Shown: positions 1-12,284, counted from the stretch's first letter. The stretch is DNA of 51,431 bases from Byssothecium circinans (GCA_010015675.1 ML976980.1:1451959-1503389); one strand, 5' to 3'. Made by a program: numbers and translations. Notes: generated by a model not told the origin, from the sequence alone.

Positions 1-2405
1 ATTTTTCTGTATAGTAATTTACTGTATTTTCGATGACTTTCGATGGCCAAAGCTCTAAAGCAGGGGGGCCGCCCGCTCATGCCTCCCCCTTGTATACCTT
101 GCTCGCTATCTACATGGACACTCAAAGGAACGACAAGGTCAAGGTAAAACGACGTGCCTTATCAGTTGGCCTGCTTCGCGCCGCCTGCGATTATTCCATC
201 GTATTATGTTTTGCGGCGAGGACTGGCGAACCGTTCAGAGCCTTGGGGGAAGAGGGAGTCAATTGCCTAGCCACATATCAAAACGTGCTCGACCGTACGG
301 GGACCAGGGAACGATGTTCGCTCGTTTCTATCGGCCCGTCTCTGTACCACCTAGCACTGCGCGGAAGGTATGGACATAGCATGGCATGGCATCAACTGCA
401 TCGCACCATCGAATGAGCACGTTTTGCGCAATCGGGGAAATTTGTTGAGGATACGCTTCCCGCTACGTCTCTGTGGTGCAACTTTGCGAAGCGGTACCTA
501 GGTACCAACTGATTCGATTTCTACTTTCGTCAATACAACATCTTTCCAACCGATCCGTACCTTGCAAGATCGTCCGTTCAATTGCACCGTTTTACGATCT
601 AATCTCCCTCTATACGCTTTCGGTCCGCAACATGTCTTTGGAAGAACTTGCAGCTCTGCCTCAGTCTTGAGGCATACACTAAGTTACTTGGTACATGCAA
701 TCGACACATGTCCAAATGCCACCAATGCCTAGCCTCGGGTTGCAGAAAACTGACAGCTATCTATCACTCTTCCTTTGCATCAATTGGTAGATGGTTGGGT
801 TGATGCGACGATAAGCTCGCCTTTTACCCCTGGTCCGCGTCCCAGAGTGCTGGTATGGCCACAACCACAACCGCAGCCGACCCAACATCAACCCAATCTC
901 ACCCAACCCATACACTTCGCTTCGACTCGGTAGTGGCAGCATTTCCGCAGTACATAACCCACCGTTAATATACGAGATCGCCCAGAAGCTTGCAATAATT
1001 TGTCTGAGGTACTTCTGCGATTCCGACAGCGTGTTCTGGTTGGAAGCGTACCCTGATGTCGCCCCTGAGTATTGAGATGAGTATATTGGTATTGAAACAT
1101 GGCCTGCCCTGGCGTTCCGTATGCGGATCCGCCGCGCACGCCATTTCATAGGCAGAACCAGGATCCGTCTTCGCAATTGCTTCTCGAAAAACAACTGGAG
1201 AAGAACACGCACGTCGAAAATCTACATTTGCCCTGGGCATGATTCGAAGATTCATCACTCCGCAGAGATCTTCTACAAAGCCCCAAGTTTATCGTTGAAG
1301 CAGCAGGATGTCCTGCTTGTTGCACATCCTCTCCGTACGGTGGATGATGGCGAGCTCGAAGGACCGACAGCCCGCATATCAGCCTGAACTTTTTCCTACG
1401 CTATGGCAACTCAGGTGTGAACAGCCCCACCACAGCAACGACCAGCATCAATAATCATCCTTCGACCGCTCGCACTGGATACTGCAGTAGTGTCAAGCAG
1501 CTACCACCGCCAATTCCCACCCGTCCGCCGGCAATCTGCAGTTGACGTAGGCCACCGATGCGTGAGTGTGCCACAATGCATGGACTGCCTTATCGGAGTT
1601 CCACAGTACAGTTTGTTGAATTCGAATATCGCTTGATAGCCACATGTTACACAGAGATGAGTCACATCAATTACTATTGCGGCATTGAGCCAGGCTATCC
1701 CGCAAACATGCGCCTCATGGACCGAATGTAACGGGAAGTATACAAGGCGGGATGTTGCTGATGATCCGGAAGAAATGGATGTGGTCGAAGCTCTCTGTCC
1801 CCGTTGGAGCGCAGCACCATCGACCAAGCGATCCATGCCTGCAACAATCCCTACCCCAGCTGTATTCCCGGTCAGTATCCACTTGCGGGGATCTAGCCTG
1901 ACATATAAAAAAGCGTTACCGGGATAAAGAAAAAGGCGGCGCAACGTACAATACAAGCCATGATAGCCCATACCATACCATGTCCATGACATCCCGAGAG
2001 AAGTACGGTCACTCCACACCCTGCACATCCGTAACCACGTATGCCGTACGCGCCAGATTGACCCGGACTCATCGCCGCACCACCAGCAAATGACGTGGAC
2101 GCTTCCTTGGAGCAGATATTTACTTTTCGCGATTACACTATCTCGCCTCGATGCACGAGGCGCCGAATAGTCACGGACCTAGCGGTGCAATGACGGGGAG
2201 AAATGCTCTGTGCTCCAGTGTCTTTGGAATTGGCCTCCCCCTCCCCTTCCCGAACTAAGATGTATATCAGCCTCCACGCCTCCCGTGGGGTGCTGCTATC
2301 ATTCCCACCCTTTTTTTGAGTTTGTGGCCTCCTTCCGAATCCTTCATTCCCGCCGTGTCATCCCACCCTTACATCACTCACTCTCAAAAAGCAAAACATT
2401 TCGTA
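1..2405. other. Long stretch without a supportable gene; right end is the promoter of the dehydrogenase
   Basis: Open frames of up to about 175 codons occur on both strands (for example minus 1501-2028 and 757-1212). None shows a recognisable domain or splice-supported continuation, and they overlap each other, so I do not call them genes. The last 200 bases are pyrimidine-rich (2230-2260) and contain GTGGGG at 2285-2290, which fits the SYGGRG consensus of the fungal carbon repressor CreA about 115 bp before the dehydrogenase ATG. That match is short and could be chance. Confidence 0.4.
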
Positions 2406-3812
2406 ATGGCTCCCTCTGCCCTCGCGGATATCTATCCAATCCCAGCAAGACACTACTCCAAAACTACCACTGTTGTAGCGTCAGTCTTGCATGGGCCAAG
2501 AGACTTGCGACTCGTATGTTTTAATTCATCGCTCCCACTCGCCTGCCTACCGCCTGCCATCCCACTCTTAACCAACAAGTTCGTGGGGGTCCATATACGT
2601 TGACGAAGGCGTAAGCTAACACTCGCAACAGGAAACTAGAACCATTACAGAGCCAGGACCCCACGAACTCCAGATCGTTATCAAGGCCACCGGCGTCTGC
2701 GGAAGCGATGTCTCTTACTACAACAAGTTCCGCAACGGGGATCTTCAGGCCGTGCAGCCGCTATCCTTGGGCCACGAGTCTGCCGGGATTGTTGTCGCTG
2801 TTGGAGATGCAGTGACGGGCTTTCAGATTGGCGAGCGCGTAGCATTGGAGGTTGGCGTGCCGTGTGACAACTGTCGGTCATGTCAACGGGGAAGATACAA
2901 CCTTTGTCCTGGTATGCGGTTCCGAAGTAGCGCCAAATCGGTGCCCCATTTCCAGGGTACGCTCCAGGATCGCATTAACCATCCCGCCAAGTGGTGCCAC
3001 AAGTATGTCTTGAATGAACCGTTGGGGAAAAGCAAAGTGGCTGACAACCCTAACCCAGGATTCCTCAGCATGTGTCCATGGAGTCAGCTGCTCTTTTGGA
3101 GCCTCTTGGTGTTGCGATCCATGCAGCGCGAAGAGCGTCGGTAGAGCAGGGTGATACTGCTATTGTTTTTGGTGCAGGTACCGTCGGCCTATTGACGGCT
3201 GCAATGGCCAAAATGTCTGGTGCCACAACTGTGGTCATTGCCGACATCGATCACGGCCGAGTGAACTATGCTCTTTCGAACGGTTTCGCGAACAAGGGGT
3301 ACATTGTGACTCCGCGAAGGCATTTAACTGAAACGTCCGAGAAGTTCGCAGTTGCAAAGGAGCTTGCTGGAGATGTGATGCGAATTGCGTCGCAGAACGA
3401 TCCTGACTTTGAAGGCGCCGATGTATCCTTCGACTGCACCGGAAAGGAAATTTGTATGCAGGCTGGTCTCTACGTACGTATTGTGAGGTCTGCTCAAACT
3501 CAGCAAGCTAACGTATCAAAGGCAACAAGACCGGGTGGAAAGCTCATCATGGTCGGTATGGGCACTCCAACACAGACACTTCCCATGTCGGCGTCTCATC
3601 TGAAGGAAGTCGACATCCTCGGTGTATTCCGATATGCCAACACCTACCCAACCGGCATCAAAATCCTGTCTTCTGGCTGCTTACCCAGTCTCGACAATAT
3701 GGTCACGCACCGGTTCAAAGGCCTGGGCGCCGCAAAAGAAGCCTTCGAATTGGCTGGTAAGACGGTCGATAAAGAGGGTAATCTCGTCCTCAAGGTCCTT
3801 GTGGAAGCTTAA
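2406..3812 (+). CDS. Zinc-dependent sorbitol/xylitol-type polyol dehydrogenase (medium-chain dehydrogenase/reductase)
   Basis: Four exons, 2406-2513, 2632-3002, 3059-3473 and 3522-3812, join in frame to 394 aa. All introns are GT-AG and two are short (56 and 48 nt). The protein should oxidise a sugar alcohol (sorbitol, xylitol or L-arabitol class) to a ketose with NAD(+) in the cytosol. The catalytic zinc ligands appear in GVCGSD (Cys59) and GHESAG (His84, Glu85). The structural-zinc cysteines are Cys114, 117, 120 and 128 in PCDNCRSCQRGRYNLC. The Rossmann motif GAGTVGLLTA follows, encoded near 3175. The start at 2406 gives the usual N-terminus, though the protein is somewhat longer than the common 350-360 aa enzymes. 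The exact polyol cannot be read from the sequence. A possible CreA-type site lies upstream. Confidence 0.93.
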
Positions 3813-4500
3813 AGTTTACGGGGAAAGTTCTCGGCATGGCACATAAAGACCGCTAATTATGGGCCTTGCTCTTTTTCCTTCGTTGCCGATGATGATTAGA
3901 TAAGATCTAGATGGATTGGGGTCAATTGGCTGTGGGTTTGGCGTTTTTTGGGCTTGCTATATCACGATGGTTCAATTTGCTTCGATGGAGATACCAACTG
4001 GTCTTGCTTAGACGCGGTTTATGGGTTTGGTGGCGTTGATACGGGTTACCATACGAGCAGGTGCTGTAGAAATTGCGATGACTCCATGGGTCTGGAAGAG
4101 TGAGAGGGTAGAACTGGGTTGATCAGCAGCGTAGTAGGAAGTATTGGAGTGATGACTTTGACTCATTCGGTTCCTCGCGTTGCTATCGTCGAATCCTTGT
4201 ACTGTGAAACTAAAAACAATTCACCATTACAACATTACAGTATGTCTCGCAATCCCAACCATATTCTGATGGAAGCGATGACTCACTTGTGATGGATGGA
4301 AAGTTGGCGACCGTCGCTCACCGTTGCTAGAGCTAACCCGGAACATCGTTTCGCCGGGTCCCCGCCGCTATGAGCATCATCACGACTGCCTAACCCACAA
4401 GCACCAAACTCTACGACAACCACAGGAAGCTCTCAATTGCCACATTGCCGATACCAAAAAACCCGAAAAGCAGTTTCAAAGTACAATAATAGCCACAAAT
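3813..4500. other. Intergenic region between the dehydrogenase and CSN6
   Basis: Holds the 3' region of the dehydrogenase and the promoter of CSN6, both on the plus strand. An open frame does run from 4324 into CSN6, but the conserved protein begins at the ATG at 4501. I see no other gene or repeat. Confidence 0.5.
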
Positions 4501-5854
4501 ATGGCGGATGCTTCAGCGAACCCGCTCCTCTCAACATTGCGCGCCTCCGACACGAGCCCCACCGTACAGCTCCATCCGCTTGTCCTCCTCACAATCTCAG
4601 ACTGTATCACGCGGCATACGCTACGGCAGCAATCGGGGCCGGTAGTGGGAGCTATACTCGGTCGGCAGAATGGTCAGGATGTCACAATGGAGGTCGCGTT
4701 CCAGGCTAAGTTGAACTCGGATGGGGAGGGTGCGGTAGTGCTTGATGCGGCATGGTTCAGCAATCGATTAGAAGACTGTGAGTTCCTACCTTCTTCCTCT
4801 AGCCGTTGAATTGTTCCCATGGACTTGGAAATGAGAACTGACATCTTTCATAGTCAAAGCTGTGCACAAACAACCCCCGCTTGACATAGTCGGTTGGTTC
4901 ACCCTCGGCTCGGCTTCTGGACCACAACCTCACATCCTCCCTATTCACTCACAAATATCGCAAGTCTTCGTCGAGTCGCCCATCCTCTTTCTCTTCCACC
5001 CCGCAGATGCCGACTCAGAGGCTACGGCAGCTGGCAAGCTACCCCTCACACTATACGAATCCGTCTACGAGAGCGCAGCAGGCGGACCGAATGACAAGGC
5101 TATGGATATCGACGGCGCGGTGCGGGATAAGGCGCTAAAGTTCCGTGAACTGGTCTACTCAATCGAGACGAGCGAAGCGGAGATGATCAGCGTAGACTTT
5201 GTTGCCCGCGGAGGTGGCAACGCAACCGCAGTCGAAGGACCGAAATCGAAAGACTCGAGCTCTACTGAAGACAAGAGCAGCACTTCGAAAGGGAAAGACA
5301 AAGGCAAAGGAAAGGCAAAGCAGGCAGAAGAAACCATCGACGAGTCCGCCGTCCTGACCGCCGAAGACGAGGAGCTCCTCTCCACCCTCACGGCAAAAAT
5401 GAACGCCATCCGCATGCTGAGTCGCCGCATATCACTCATCCGTGCATACCTCGCCTCCCTCCCACCATCATACCTCTCCGACCCTTCACTCCCCACAAAC
5501 CCCGCCCCATCCACCGACCACCCCCTCCCTCTCAACCAGCCCATCCTCCGCAGCATATCCGCAATGATCGCCCGCATCAACATCCTCGCCCCCTCGGACG
5601 CTGAAGCCTTCAATCTCGAATCCCAGCAAGAGTCCTCCGACGTCCAGCTCGTCCAACTCCTCTCCTCGCTCACAAACTCAATCTCCGCGGCCAAGGACCT
5701 GGGTCGCAAGAACCAGATTGTTGAGAACGGTAAGACTCAGACCAGAAGGGGCATTGGGCAACTCATGGGCGGCGGCAATCAGTTATTTGGCGACTATATG
5801 GGCGGTGGAGGTGGTTCAGAGGGGCGGTCGTTTGGCACCGAGCGGGGGTGGTGA
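4501..5854 (+). CDS. CSN6: COP9 signalosome subunit 6 (MPN domain)
   Basis: Two exons, 4501-4777 and 4854-5854, give 425 aa across a GT-AG intron of 76 nt. CSN6 is the non-catalytic MPN subunit that pairs with the JAMM subunit CSN5 in the COP9 signalosome, which removes Nedd8 from cullins in the nucleus and cytosol. The N-terminal half carries the MPN fold: VQLHPLVLLTISD near residue 20, GPVVGAILGRQNG near 45, and DIVGWFTLGS just after the splice junction. The JAMM metal ligands (HxHx10D) are absent, as expected for CSN6. A Lys/Glu/Ser-rich linker (about residues 215-255) precedes the helical C-terminal half, which ends in a Gly-rich tail. eIF3f is the nearest alternative MPN family, but the GAILGRQNG core and overall layout fit CSN6 better. 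Confidence 0.88.
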
Positions 5855-6512
5855 AAGCGCTGGATGGCTGTGCTGTGGCAACAGCTAAACCGCTTTTCAC
5901 TTCCCCCCGTGATTATGGTCATCCAGCGGGTGTTTTGGAGCTTGGTGTCAATCGAGGCCCAAAGTAGCGACAGCTCCGAATTGGATCGTATGGGACCGGA
6001 TTAGCACCCTCGATTGCCTCGGAGTAGGCAGGGTCGAGGAGGGGTTTGATGCTTATAGGGCGTGGTAATGATCTGAATTTACCTGGTGTGGGGTTTCGAC
6101 GGCCGGTATGAATAACTGAATAACATGGACGTCATGATAGCGAGCATTAGAAGAATACAATACCCCCCACGACATGCTTTACATGGTAGAACGGGTTCAT
6201 CATCAATCCAATTATCAATATGTACTGTATCTTCTTGTTCCTCGCATAGTGTGAAGTGCAGTGAAGTGCAGTGAGGGTCATGACGCTGAAGCTTTGGAGT
6301 AAGTACCCTGTCTATTACTCAAGATTCTTTATCAAGAAGCAGTTGACCTATCGAGGGTATCATTGAAAAAACCCCACAAATCCAAACCAAAACACCGACA
6401 TCAATATCCCGCGCTCCCCATACCCAATCCCCCGCAATCCCCAAACCGTACCAGCCTCCCCAACTCAGACTCTAAACCCAACTATATGCCCATTACCTTA
6501 CCTCGCCGCCCC
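5855..6512. other. Convergent 3' intergenic region
   Basis: Lies between the 3' ends of CSN6 (+) and the 534-aa gene (-). It contains a short tandem GTGAAGTGCA repeat near 6250. No gene is seen. Confidence 0.4.
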
Positions 6513-8117
6513 TCATCCCACCGCCCTCCCAACAACCCAAAGCCCCGTCCTCCCATCCCTCTCCCAAACCCCCTCCTCTGCATCATCGAGTCTTGGCTCA
6601 TATATCCTGGCGCCCTCGGGCCCTACAAAAGCCATAATCTCCATGCGTGAGACGTGGAGCCAGTTCTTGAAGTACAGGTTCAGGTCTGTGTGTCTGAGGG
6701 GTTGGATCAGGGTGCGGAGGGAGTGGTGTTTTGCCTGCGTGGAGTTTTCTGCGCGGGGGAGTGTGAAGGGGTGGGGTGGGGGAAAGGTGAGGATAAGGGA
6801 TGGTGGTGGTGGTGGTGATGGGGTTGATTTTAGAGAGAAGGGGAGGGGAGTGTCTTGGGAGCCATCGAGGTGAAGATGGAGATGGAGGGCGTGGGGGTGG
6901 TTGCGGAAAGTGAGGGTGGAAGAGATGGCGGAGGACGTGGTGGTGGTGGAGGCTGAGGTTGTGGATGTGCGGTCGCTATCGTCGTCGTCGTCGTCGTCGT
7001 TGTTTTGGGAGGATTCATCGTCGCTATCGGGCGTGTTAGAGAGGGGGGGATGGTGGGTCTTTAGACTGTGAAGAGTGAGGAGGCTCTTACTTTCTGTTTC
7101 TGGCATTGGAACGGTTTGGTGGCTTTCTTCCTGTAGAGGATGGGGAGGAGGAGGAGGCGTGCAAGAGGTATCATTTACGGTTTCCCAGAAAGCTTTGATG
7201 ACGTTGTCGATTTCCTGCTGCGAGACTTCGTCCTGGTCTTGGACTTGATCTTGGAGTGTGAGGCCTTGCATGGTGATCGTGGAGGCGGTTTTGGTATGAG
7301 GAGTTTCTGATTCTGGGGCCCATCCCATCAAGTCCCTAGGAGTTTGATTGGTTGTTGTCGTTGCTGTCCATTCATCGAACTCTCGGTTTTTATCAATGGA
7401 TTTGATTTTTTCGTTCTCGCCCCAGTCCCATCCAGCACTCGCGTCGAACCCCCCAGTATCAGCATCGTCATCAGGCTGTCCAATGAGCTCTTCTTCGGAG
7501 AAAAATTCCTCGTAGATCTGCGCAACATCGATGTTGTCCAGCGGGTGCTCATAGTTGGTATTGTCGATGGGATGAAGCGGGTCATAACTGACTCCGAAGT
7601 TCCCATCATCTTCGTCTTCGAGCGTCGCTTGAAGTCCAGGAAGCACAACATGCTCGGGGTGAACCTCGTGCTTTAGCAATGATAGCGATGCTCGCTTGGA
7701 ACCACTTATCCTATCGCGAAGGACCTTCGGCTTCACCCTATTCACCGCCGCTTTCTGCACATGCGGAAACACCTTCCGGATACTCCATGCAGCATTGGCG
7801 TACTCCTCATCCAGTTCCTTCACCAAAGCAGAAACCGCATCGATGATAGCGCCGGAAACCTCCTCCCTCTTCTTCTTCTCAGGGAGGCGATCCCGGAACT
7901 CCTTCGCTTTCCGTAGTTTCTCCTTCCAGGCAGCATCCCACAGAGCGTGTTGGCAGTTTGAGCAATCAATCGCAAAAGCAATGATTATATATGGCTCAGC
8001 GGTACACGCGGCTTTTACACTAGTCCGTGTGCTTTTTGCTCGCGTGCCGTTGCACTGGGAACGGCGGAACTTGTACGTGTGCTCGCAGGCGAATTTGTAT
8101 TGGATCACCTTGCACAT
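6513..8117 (-). CDS. Unrecognised 534-aa protein with a Cys/His N-terminal motif and acidic C-terminal half
   Basis: A single open frame read right to left. I place the start at the ATG at 8117 because the N-terminus MCKVIQYKFACEHTYKFRR looks like a conserved fungal beginning, whereas the frame upstream of it is nondescript. Cysteines and histidines at positions 2, 11, 13 and 22, followed by a CSNC pair near residue 60, suggest a small metal-binding domain. Residues about 70-135 are charged and helical. The second half is disordered, with a poly-Asp run (reverse complement of the GTC repeats near 6975-7005) and Pro/Thr/Ser-rich stretches. The C-terminus regains order with FKNWLHVSRMEIMAFVGPEG. 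I cannot name a family. The gene is convergent with CSN6. Confidence 0.72.
   Translation of the reverse strand: MCKVIQYKFACEHTYKFRRSQCNGTRAKSTRTSVKAACTAEPYIIIAFAIDCSNCQHALWDAAWKEKLRKAKEFRDRLPEKKKREEVSGAIIDAVSALVKELDEEYANAAWSIRKVFPHVQKAAVNRVKPKVLRDRISGSKRASLSLLKHEVHPEHVVLPGLQATLEDEDDGNFGVSYDPLHPIDNTNYEHPLDNIDVAQIYEEFFSEEELIGQPDDDADTGGFDASAGWDWGENEKIKSIDKNREFDEWTATTTTNQTPRDLMGWAPESETPHTKTASTITMQGLTLQDQVQDQDEVSQQEIDNVIKAFWETVNDTSCTPPPPPHPLQEESHQTVPMPETESKSLLTLHSLKTHHPPLSNTPDSDDESSQNNDDDDDDDSDRTSTTSASTTTTSSAISSTLTFRNHPHALHLHLHLDGSQDTPLPFSLKSTPSPPPPPSLILTFPPPHPFTLPRAENSTQAKHHSLRTLIQPLRHTDLNLYFKNWLHVSRMEIMAFVGPEGARIYEPRLDDAEEGVWERDGRTGLWVVGRAVG
6970..7010. repeat. GTC/GTT trinucleotide microsatellite inside the 534-aa gene
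   Basis: A run of GTC units in the plus strand encodes consecutive aspartates on the minus strand, so its length changes only the poly-Asp tract and does not shift the frame. Confidence 0.8.
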
Positions 8118-9766
8118 GGTTGCAATTGCACTATCATAACTCTTTTGCAGTGCCACTATGCTGTCAGATGTGACTGAGATCGTGTGTACTAAACTGGACG
8201 AACCTCCAACCGTCGGGCGCTGAACTGGTTTGCCCTTTCGCAAACCAGCAGCTTCGGGCGCCCAAACCTGCAGCAGCCGCTTGTCGTGCCCTCTTCTTCA
8301 GAAGCTTTCTATCACCTTGTCCGCCACAGCGGAAAGTATTTCGTAGTGTCAGCACGTCAGTCGTCGTCGTCGTATCGTGAAGCTGTCATAGTCAGATCTC
8401 GACCGCTCGCTGTCGCTTCTGTCGGTGTCTCTAGGCGTCGCTGTTGGTATCGGTGTCGGTGTCGGTATCGGTATCGTCGCCTGGGCTTATCGTCCCTGCA
8501 GGGCACTCAAGTGAAGGTGGAATGCGCAGAACTGCAGCGACACTGATAAGCAGCGCCACGTTTGACACGATGTTGGACATACATCATCATGCCCGAAAGA
8601 AGTGAAGTGTATCGCTCCAAATAATAGTGAGAGAAAGTGGTTGTGCGATGTGGGAATGTTTGGAGCCTGAAGGATGTGGAGTTGAGTTCAGTTGGGGTAA
8701 GGGAAGAGACGCGTTACGTCACGTCTACACGGTATATAGGGATGCGGTATCACATGACCACATAGGTATATGTCAGGAGCTCTGGATCATCCATCCTCGC
8801 AGCACTCCATGAACGGTAGGAACGACCGCAACATCCAAAAATGCGTCCTTTCTTCACCGCGTCCGTAGTCGACATCACTGCAGTCCTAATCAGCGTAGGT
8901 AACCGATGGTCCCGTTTCCAATAATCCCGAGGTGCTCCCTTCCCCCTCTCCCAACAACCTATATATATATCCCCACCAAACCTTTCCCGAACCTCATCTT
9001 CATGCGTTACTATTCCAAGAAACACAAGCCCCACCCCCCAAAAAGGTACCGAACCGCTTACGACCCACCCCCGAACCCGAACCCCACCCTTGCTCTAGTT
9101 GCTCAACATGAAACAGGACATGTACGAGTCATGATTCATCCACGACAGAAAACGAAAAACGAAACGAAACCGCAAACCCTCTTTCCGCGTTTGACAGCCG
9201 CCCCCCATGCGTAATCCCCTGCGTGAGCGTCCACATGCCCAGGTGTCAAAAACGTTGGAGAAGCTTTTGGTGCCTTGATCTGCCCTGTGTTGCCCCGTGC
9301 TTTTGATCCGAGAAAGGTCATACACCTTAAGAGGCGTACATACATGTAATAGCATAGCAATAGGAAAGAGAAACAGTGAACTGAAGAGCAAATTCGCGCT
9401 GGAAGCATTTGTGTCTGGAGGTGAATAATGGCTTGCAATAGACAGACGTTAACGACGCATACTCCAGCCCCAGTTCCACCTCCAGCGCCGGCTATATACA
9501 AAGGAGATAATACTGGTTGCGATATATAAATGCTCCTGCCATTTCCTTCTGAGACGCCAGCAGAAGGGCATGAATGGTATGGGGGTTAGGAGTACTCGGA
9601 AAAGAAGAACAGACCCGCTGAATACACGAAAAGAATATCTATTACCAACGGAAATCCACCGGCCATCGTATCATCGTCTGCGCATTAAGCATTACTTACC
9701 GTCGTGCCATAACCTCAAAAGAGACTTTGATAGCGACCTGACCGACTCAGAGGGGGAAATGTATCG
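8118..9766. other. 1.65-kb intergenic region between two minus-strand genes
   Basis: The left part is the promoter of the 534-aa gene and the right part is the 3' flank of the 607-aa gene. It holds short low-complexity tracts: CGTCGT near 8360-8375 and alternating GGTATC/GGTGTC hexamers at about 8447-8478. Several frames of 60-120 codons are present but none is convincing. Confidence 0.4.
8447..8478. repeat. GGTATC/GGTGTC hexamer microsatellite
   Basis: Five imperfect copies of the 6-base unit GGTRTC run in tandem in the otherwise gene-free region. Confidence 0.75.
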
Positions 9767-11642
9767 TTAGTATCGCACAACAGGCGGAAGCGCAGCCTCA
9801 TCTTGTGTCATGACACCATTTTTTATCCCCTTCTTTTCAAATTGTCCCATCCAATCTTCCTTTTTTTCCTTCTTGCTCATCCAACCACCAAGTACCTTCC
9901 TCAACGATCTCTTTTGTTCTTCCTTGTGGTCCTCCTTGCGCGGCCCTGAGACGTGCACGGCGCGAACGTATTCTGTGTCTGGCGTCGTGACTGTTGCCGT
10001 GACTGTTGTCGTGGCTGTCTGTGGCGGTCGCGGGACCTCGGCGCTGATCTTGCGGGAGAAATTGGGCGCGTGGAGTCGTCCGTCGCTGCCCACTTTGGTG
10101 CTGGGAGAACGAGAGACGGAGCTTGTGCTGCGCTGTGGAGCGTGGCTTCCAGCATTGAGCTTGAGGTGTTCGTCAAGGTTTCGGCTCGAAGACATGGCCG
10201 ACATCATGTGATCAAAGTCCATCGAATGGTCCATGGACGCCATCACAGGCTTGTGTGAAAAGCTGGATTGGACCGGAGACGCTATGCGGGAGGAAGATGT
10301 CTGAGCATGCGCATTCGCATACCGCAAAGCCATGGTATCTGATCCGCTTTTTCGGTGATGTTTGCGAACTGCGGCGGCGTAGTCTTGTTGTTGCTGGTCT
10401 TGTGTACGCATCATATTGGCGATATGGGCGGCTGGCACCTGCGACTGGCGTTTCTCCTTGTCTCTTGTTTCCGTGTCTTCCCACGTATCGAGACTAGGCA
10501 GGGGAGGGAGTTTTCGGTTCAGGTCGAGTTCTGCTTTCCTCTCCTGCTCTTGACGCTCCATGCGACCACTCGAAGTGCCCGGTCGGCTGTTGCTGCGAGA
10601 GCTAGTCATGCGGCTCAAGCCCCAGCTTCGCCATCCGGTCACCGATCCGCCACGTCTGAGCTGTCCCGAAGCTTGACTGTTCGCAGTCTGTATGGAATCT
10701 CGTGACTGGGACCGCGTCAGATTCCTGGCTCCGGGGAAGATGTAGTCTTTGATGCCCGCTCTTATGCTACCAGAGCGACTCGGCGGTCGATGCGACGACT
10801 GTGCTTGTTCTACCTGGGGGTTTGAGGAAGCTTCCCTCTGCCGCCGCTTCTCCAGTTCTTGACGCATCCACTCGGCAGCCTGGGCGTCGGCGGCGGCGGC
10901 GGCGCTCTCATATTGTCGCGATGCTCGATGGGAAGCCACCGACGTAGGCGCGGTTGAGTGACTGTTGATATGGGTATCGGTCGAGGCAGTCAATGGCGTT
11001 TCCAGGCTCTTTGCATCGTCCGAGTCAATTTCGGACCGCATATGTGCCGCCCTGGCGGCGTCGTGGGTTGGTGTCTTGACCAATCTGCCCATCTCCGCTT
11101 CTTTCTCCGCTGTCCGACCTTCTCTCCGTCGTCCGCTGTTGGCCAGCATGGGCAGGTCGGGATATGCCTTGACTGAGTAATCCACTTTGCGAGGGTGGTT
11201 CTTTGCATCGTGTATGCTCTTCATGTCTTGGGGTGCGCCCGTAGGTCTGTGGACTCTGACCTCTCTGGCTACGTGCGACGGCTGCGACTGTTCGGTGCGA
11301 TGCTCTTTGCGCTTGTAGGGGCCACTGAAGTCCAGCTTAGGGTCTTGGTCGGCGAAGTCTGCATCGGAGGGCTTGAAGTTCTGGAGGATCAATTTGCATG
11401 CTGCGCGTAGCTCTCGCTCGGTCGTCACATCCAGGGGACGACGGCTGATGTAGGGCGAGCTCAGCGGCGACACGCTGTCGTTGGAGACGTGTCTGCGGTG
11501 GGACGAGGTGGGGTTTGTGTATTTGCCGTGGGACTCAGACCGTAGAGGCACCTTCTACATGATGTGAGCTGGGCGTAGCAAGAGTGAGTGTAGCATTGCC
11601 ACGTACGATGGGCGGAAGATTGAAAGAAAACTTCCTCTTCAT
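9767..11642 (-). CDS. Unrecognised 607-aa Ser/Arg-rich, mostly disordered protein
   Basis: Two exons. The tiny first exon 11607-11642 encodes MKRKFSFNLPPI, then comes a 52-nt GT-AG intron (GTACGT donor, TAG acceptor), then 9767-11554. The junction keeps frame and gives LPPIKVPLRSESHGKY, a better start than any ATG inside exon 2. A short ordered patch follows: TTERELRAACKLILQNFKPS, about residues 55-75. The remainder is low-complexity Ser, Arg, Gln and Lys sequence, with a charged helix (AADAQAAEWMRQELEKRRQR) near the middle. The basic C-terminus includes KVLGGWMSKKEKKEDWMG. No catalytic motif is visible. It could be a cytoskeletal, septum or signalling scaffold, but that is only a guess from composition. 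Confidence 0.75.
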
Positions 11643-11863
11643 GGCGGGCAACGGTTGGAGAGCCGCGGATGTATGATTGCGCGTCGTTGCAGGAGGGGCG
11701 TGGGAGGCGTGCTATATGTGCTACACTACTACGTAGTCGTCGGTGCGCGACCCAGCTCCAATTAATGCCCGTGTTGGAGAAGGGGATCGACGGGTGAATC
11801 AATGGTACGGCACGCGACTATCTCATGTCCGTGGGCACTGAGTACATAACAATACCAACGTAG

Positions 11864-11897
11864 AGATGGATGGATGGATGGACAGATGGATGGATAA
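11864..11897. repeat. GATG tetranucleotide microsatellite
   Basis: Consecutive GATG units, interrupted once by ACAG. It creates an artificial Met-Asp-Gly-Trp-rich frame on the plus strand. Confidence 0.85.
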
Positions 11898-12256
11898 AGA
11901 GGAGGGCGAGCGACGGCCCAACAGAGTCGGTAGCGGAGACCTGCGCAGTAACGGCAGTGTTTCTCCCCAGACCGGTCTGGCTACCGGTAGCCTGTGGGTG
12001 GCAGGAGGCTGTTTCAAGATGGCTCTCGACGATGCAGGGGTTCCGCATTCCGGGCCGATGGGCGCTGGTGCTTGTTTCGGCCGCAACTTGCCGAGCCAAT
12101 CATGGCCCTTGAACAACCACCACAACGACCGCCACCGATCCAGCACCCACCCGCCGTATTTGGGTACATGTCGTGCATATATGGCTTATGGATCCAACAT
12201 CGCTCTCCATTCACGCCTCAGCCCATCTCACGCCATTGCCTCTCGTGGCTGTCTTG

Positions 12257-12284
12257 GCTGCACCACGCTGCACCACGCTGCACA
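12257..12284. repeat. Short tandem repeat of a CTGCACCACG unit
   Basis: Two and a half direct copies of the 10-base unit lie side by side. Confidence 0.7.

Noticed and set aside
33..416. 127-codon plus-strand open frame at the left edge
   Set aside because: No domain, no good start context, and no splice-linked continuation.
757..1258. Overlapping minus-strand frames of 83-151 codons
   Set aside because: They overlap in different frames and share no recognisable motif; random open frames in GC-balanced DNA of this size are expected.
1501..2028. 175-codon minus-strand frame with aromatic-rich start (WYGMGYHGLYC)
   Set aside because: Considered as a membrane protein, but it lacks clear helices, has no family match I know, and the plus frame 1685-1927 overlaps it.
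8286..8546. Plus-strand frame rich in Arg, Tyr and Cys (RCRYRYRR)
   Set aside because: Produced by the GGTRTC hexamer repeat; not protein-like outside it.
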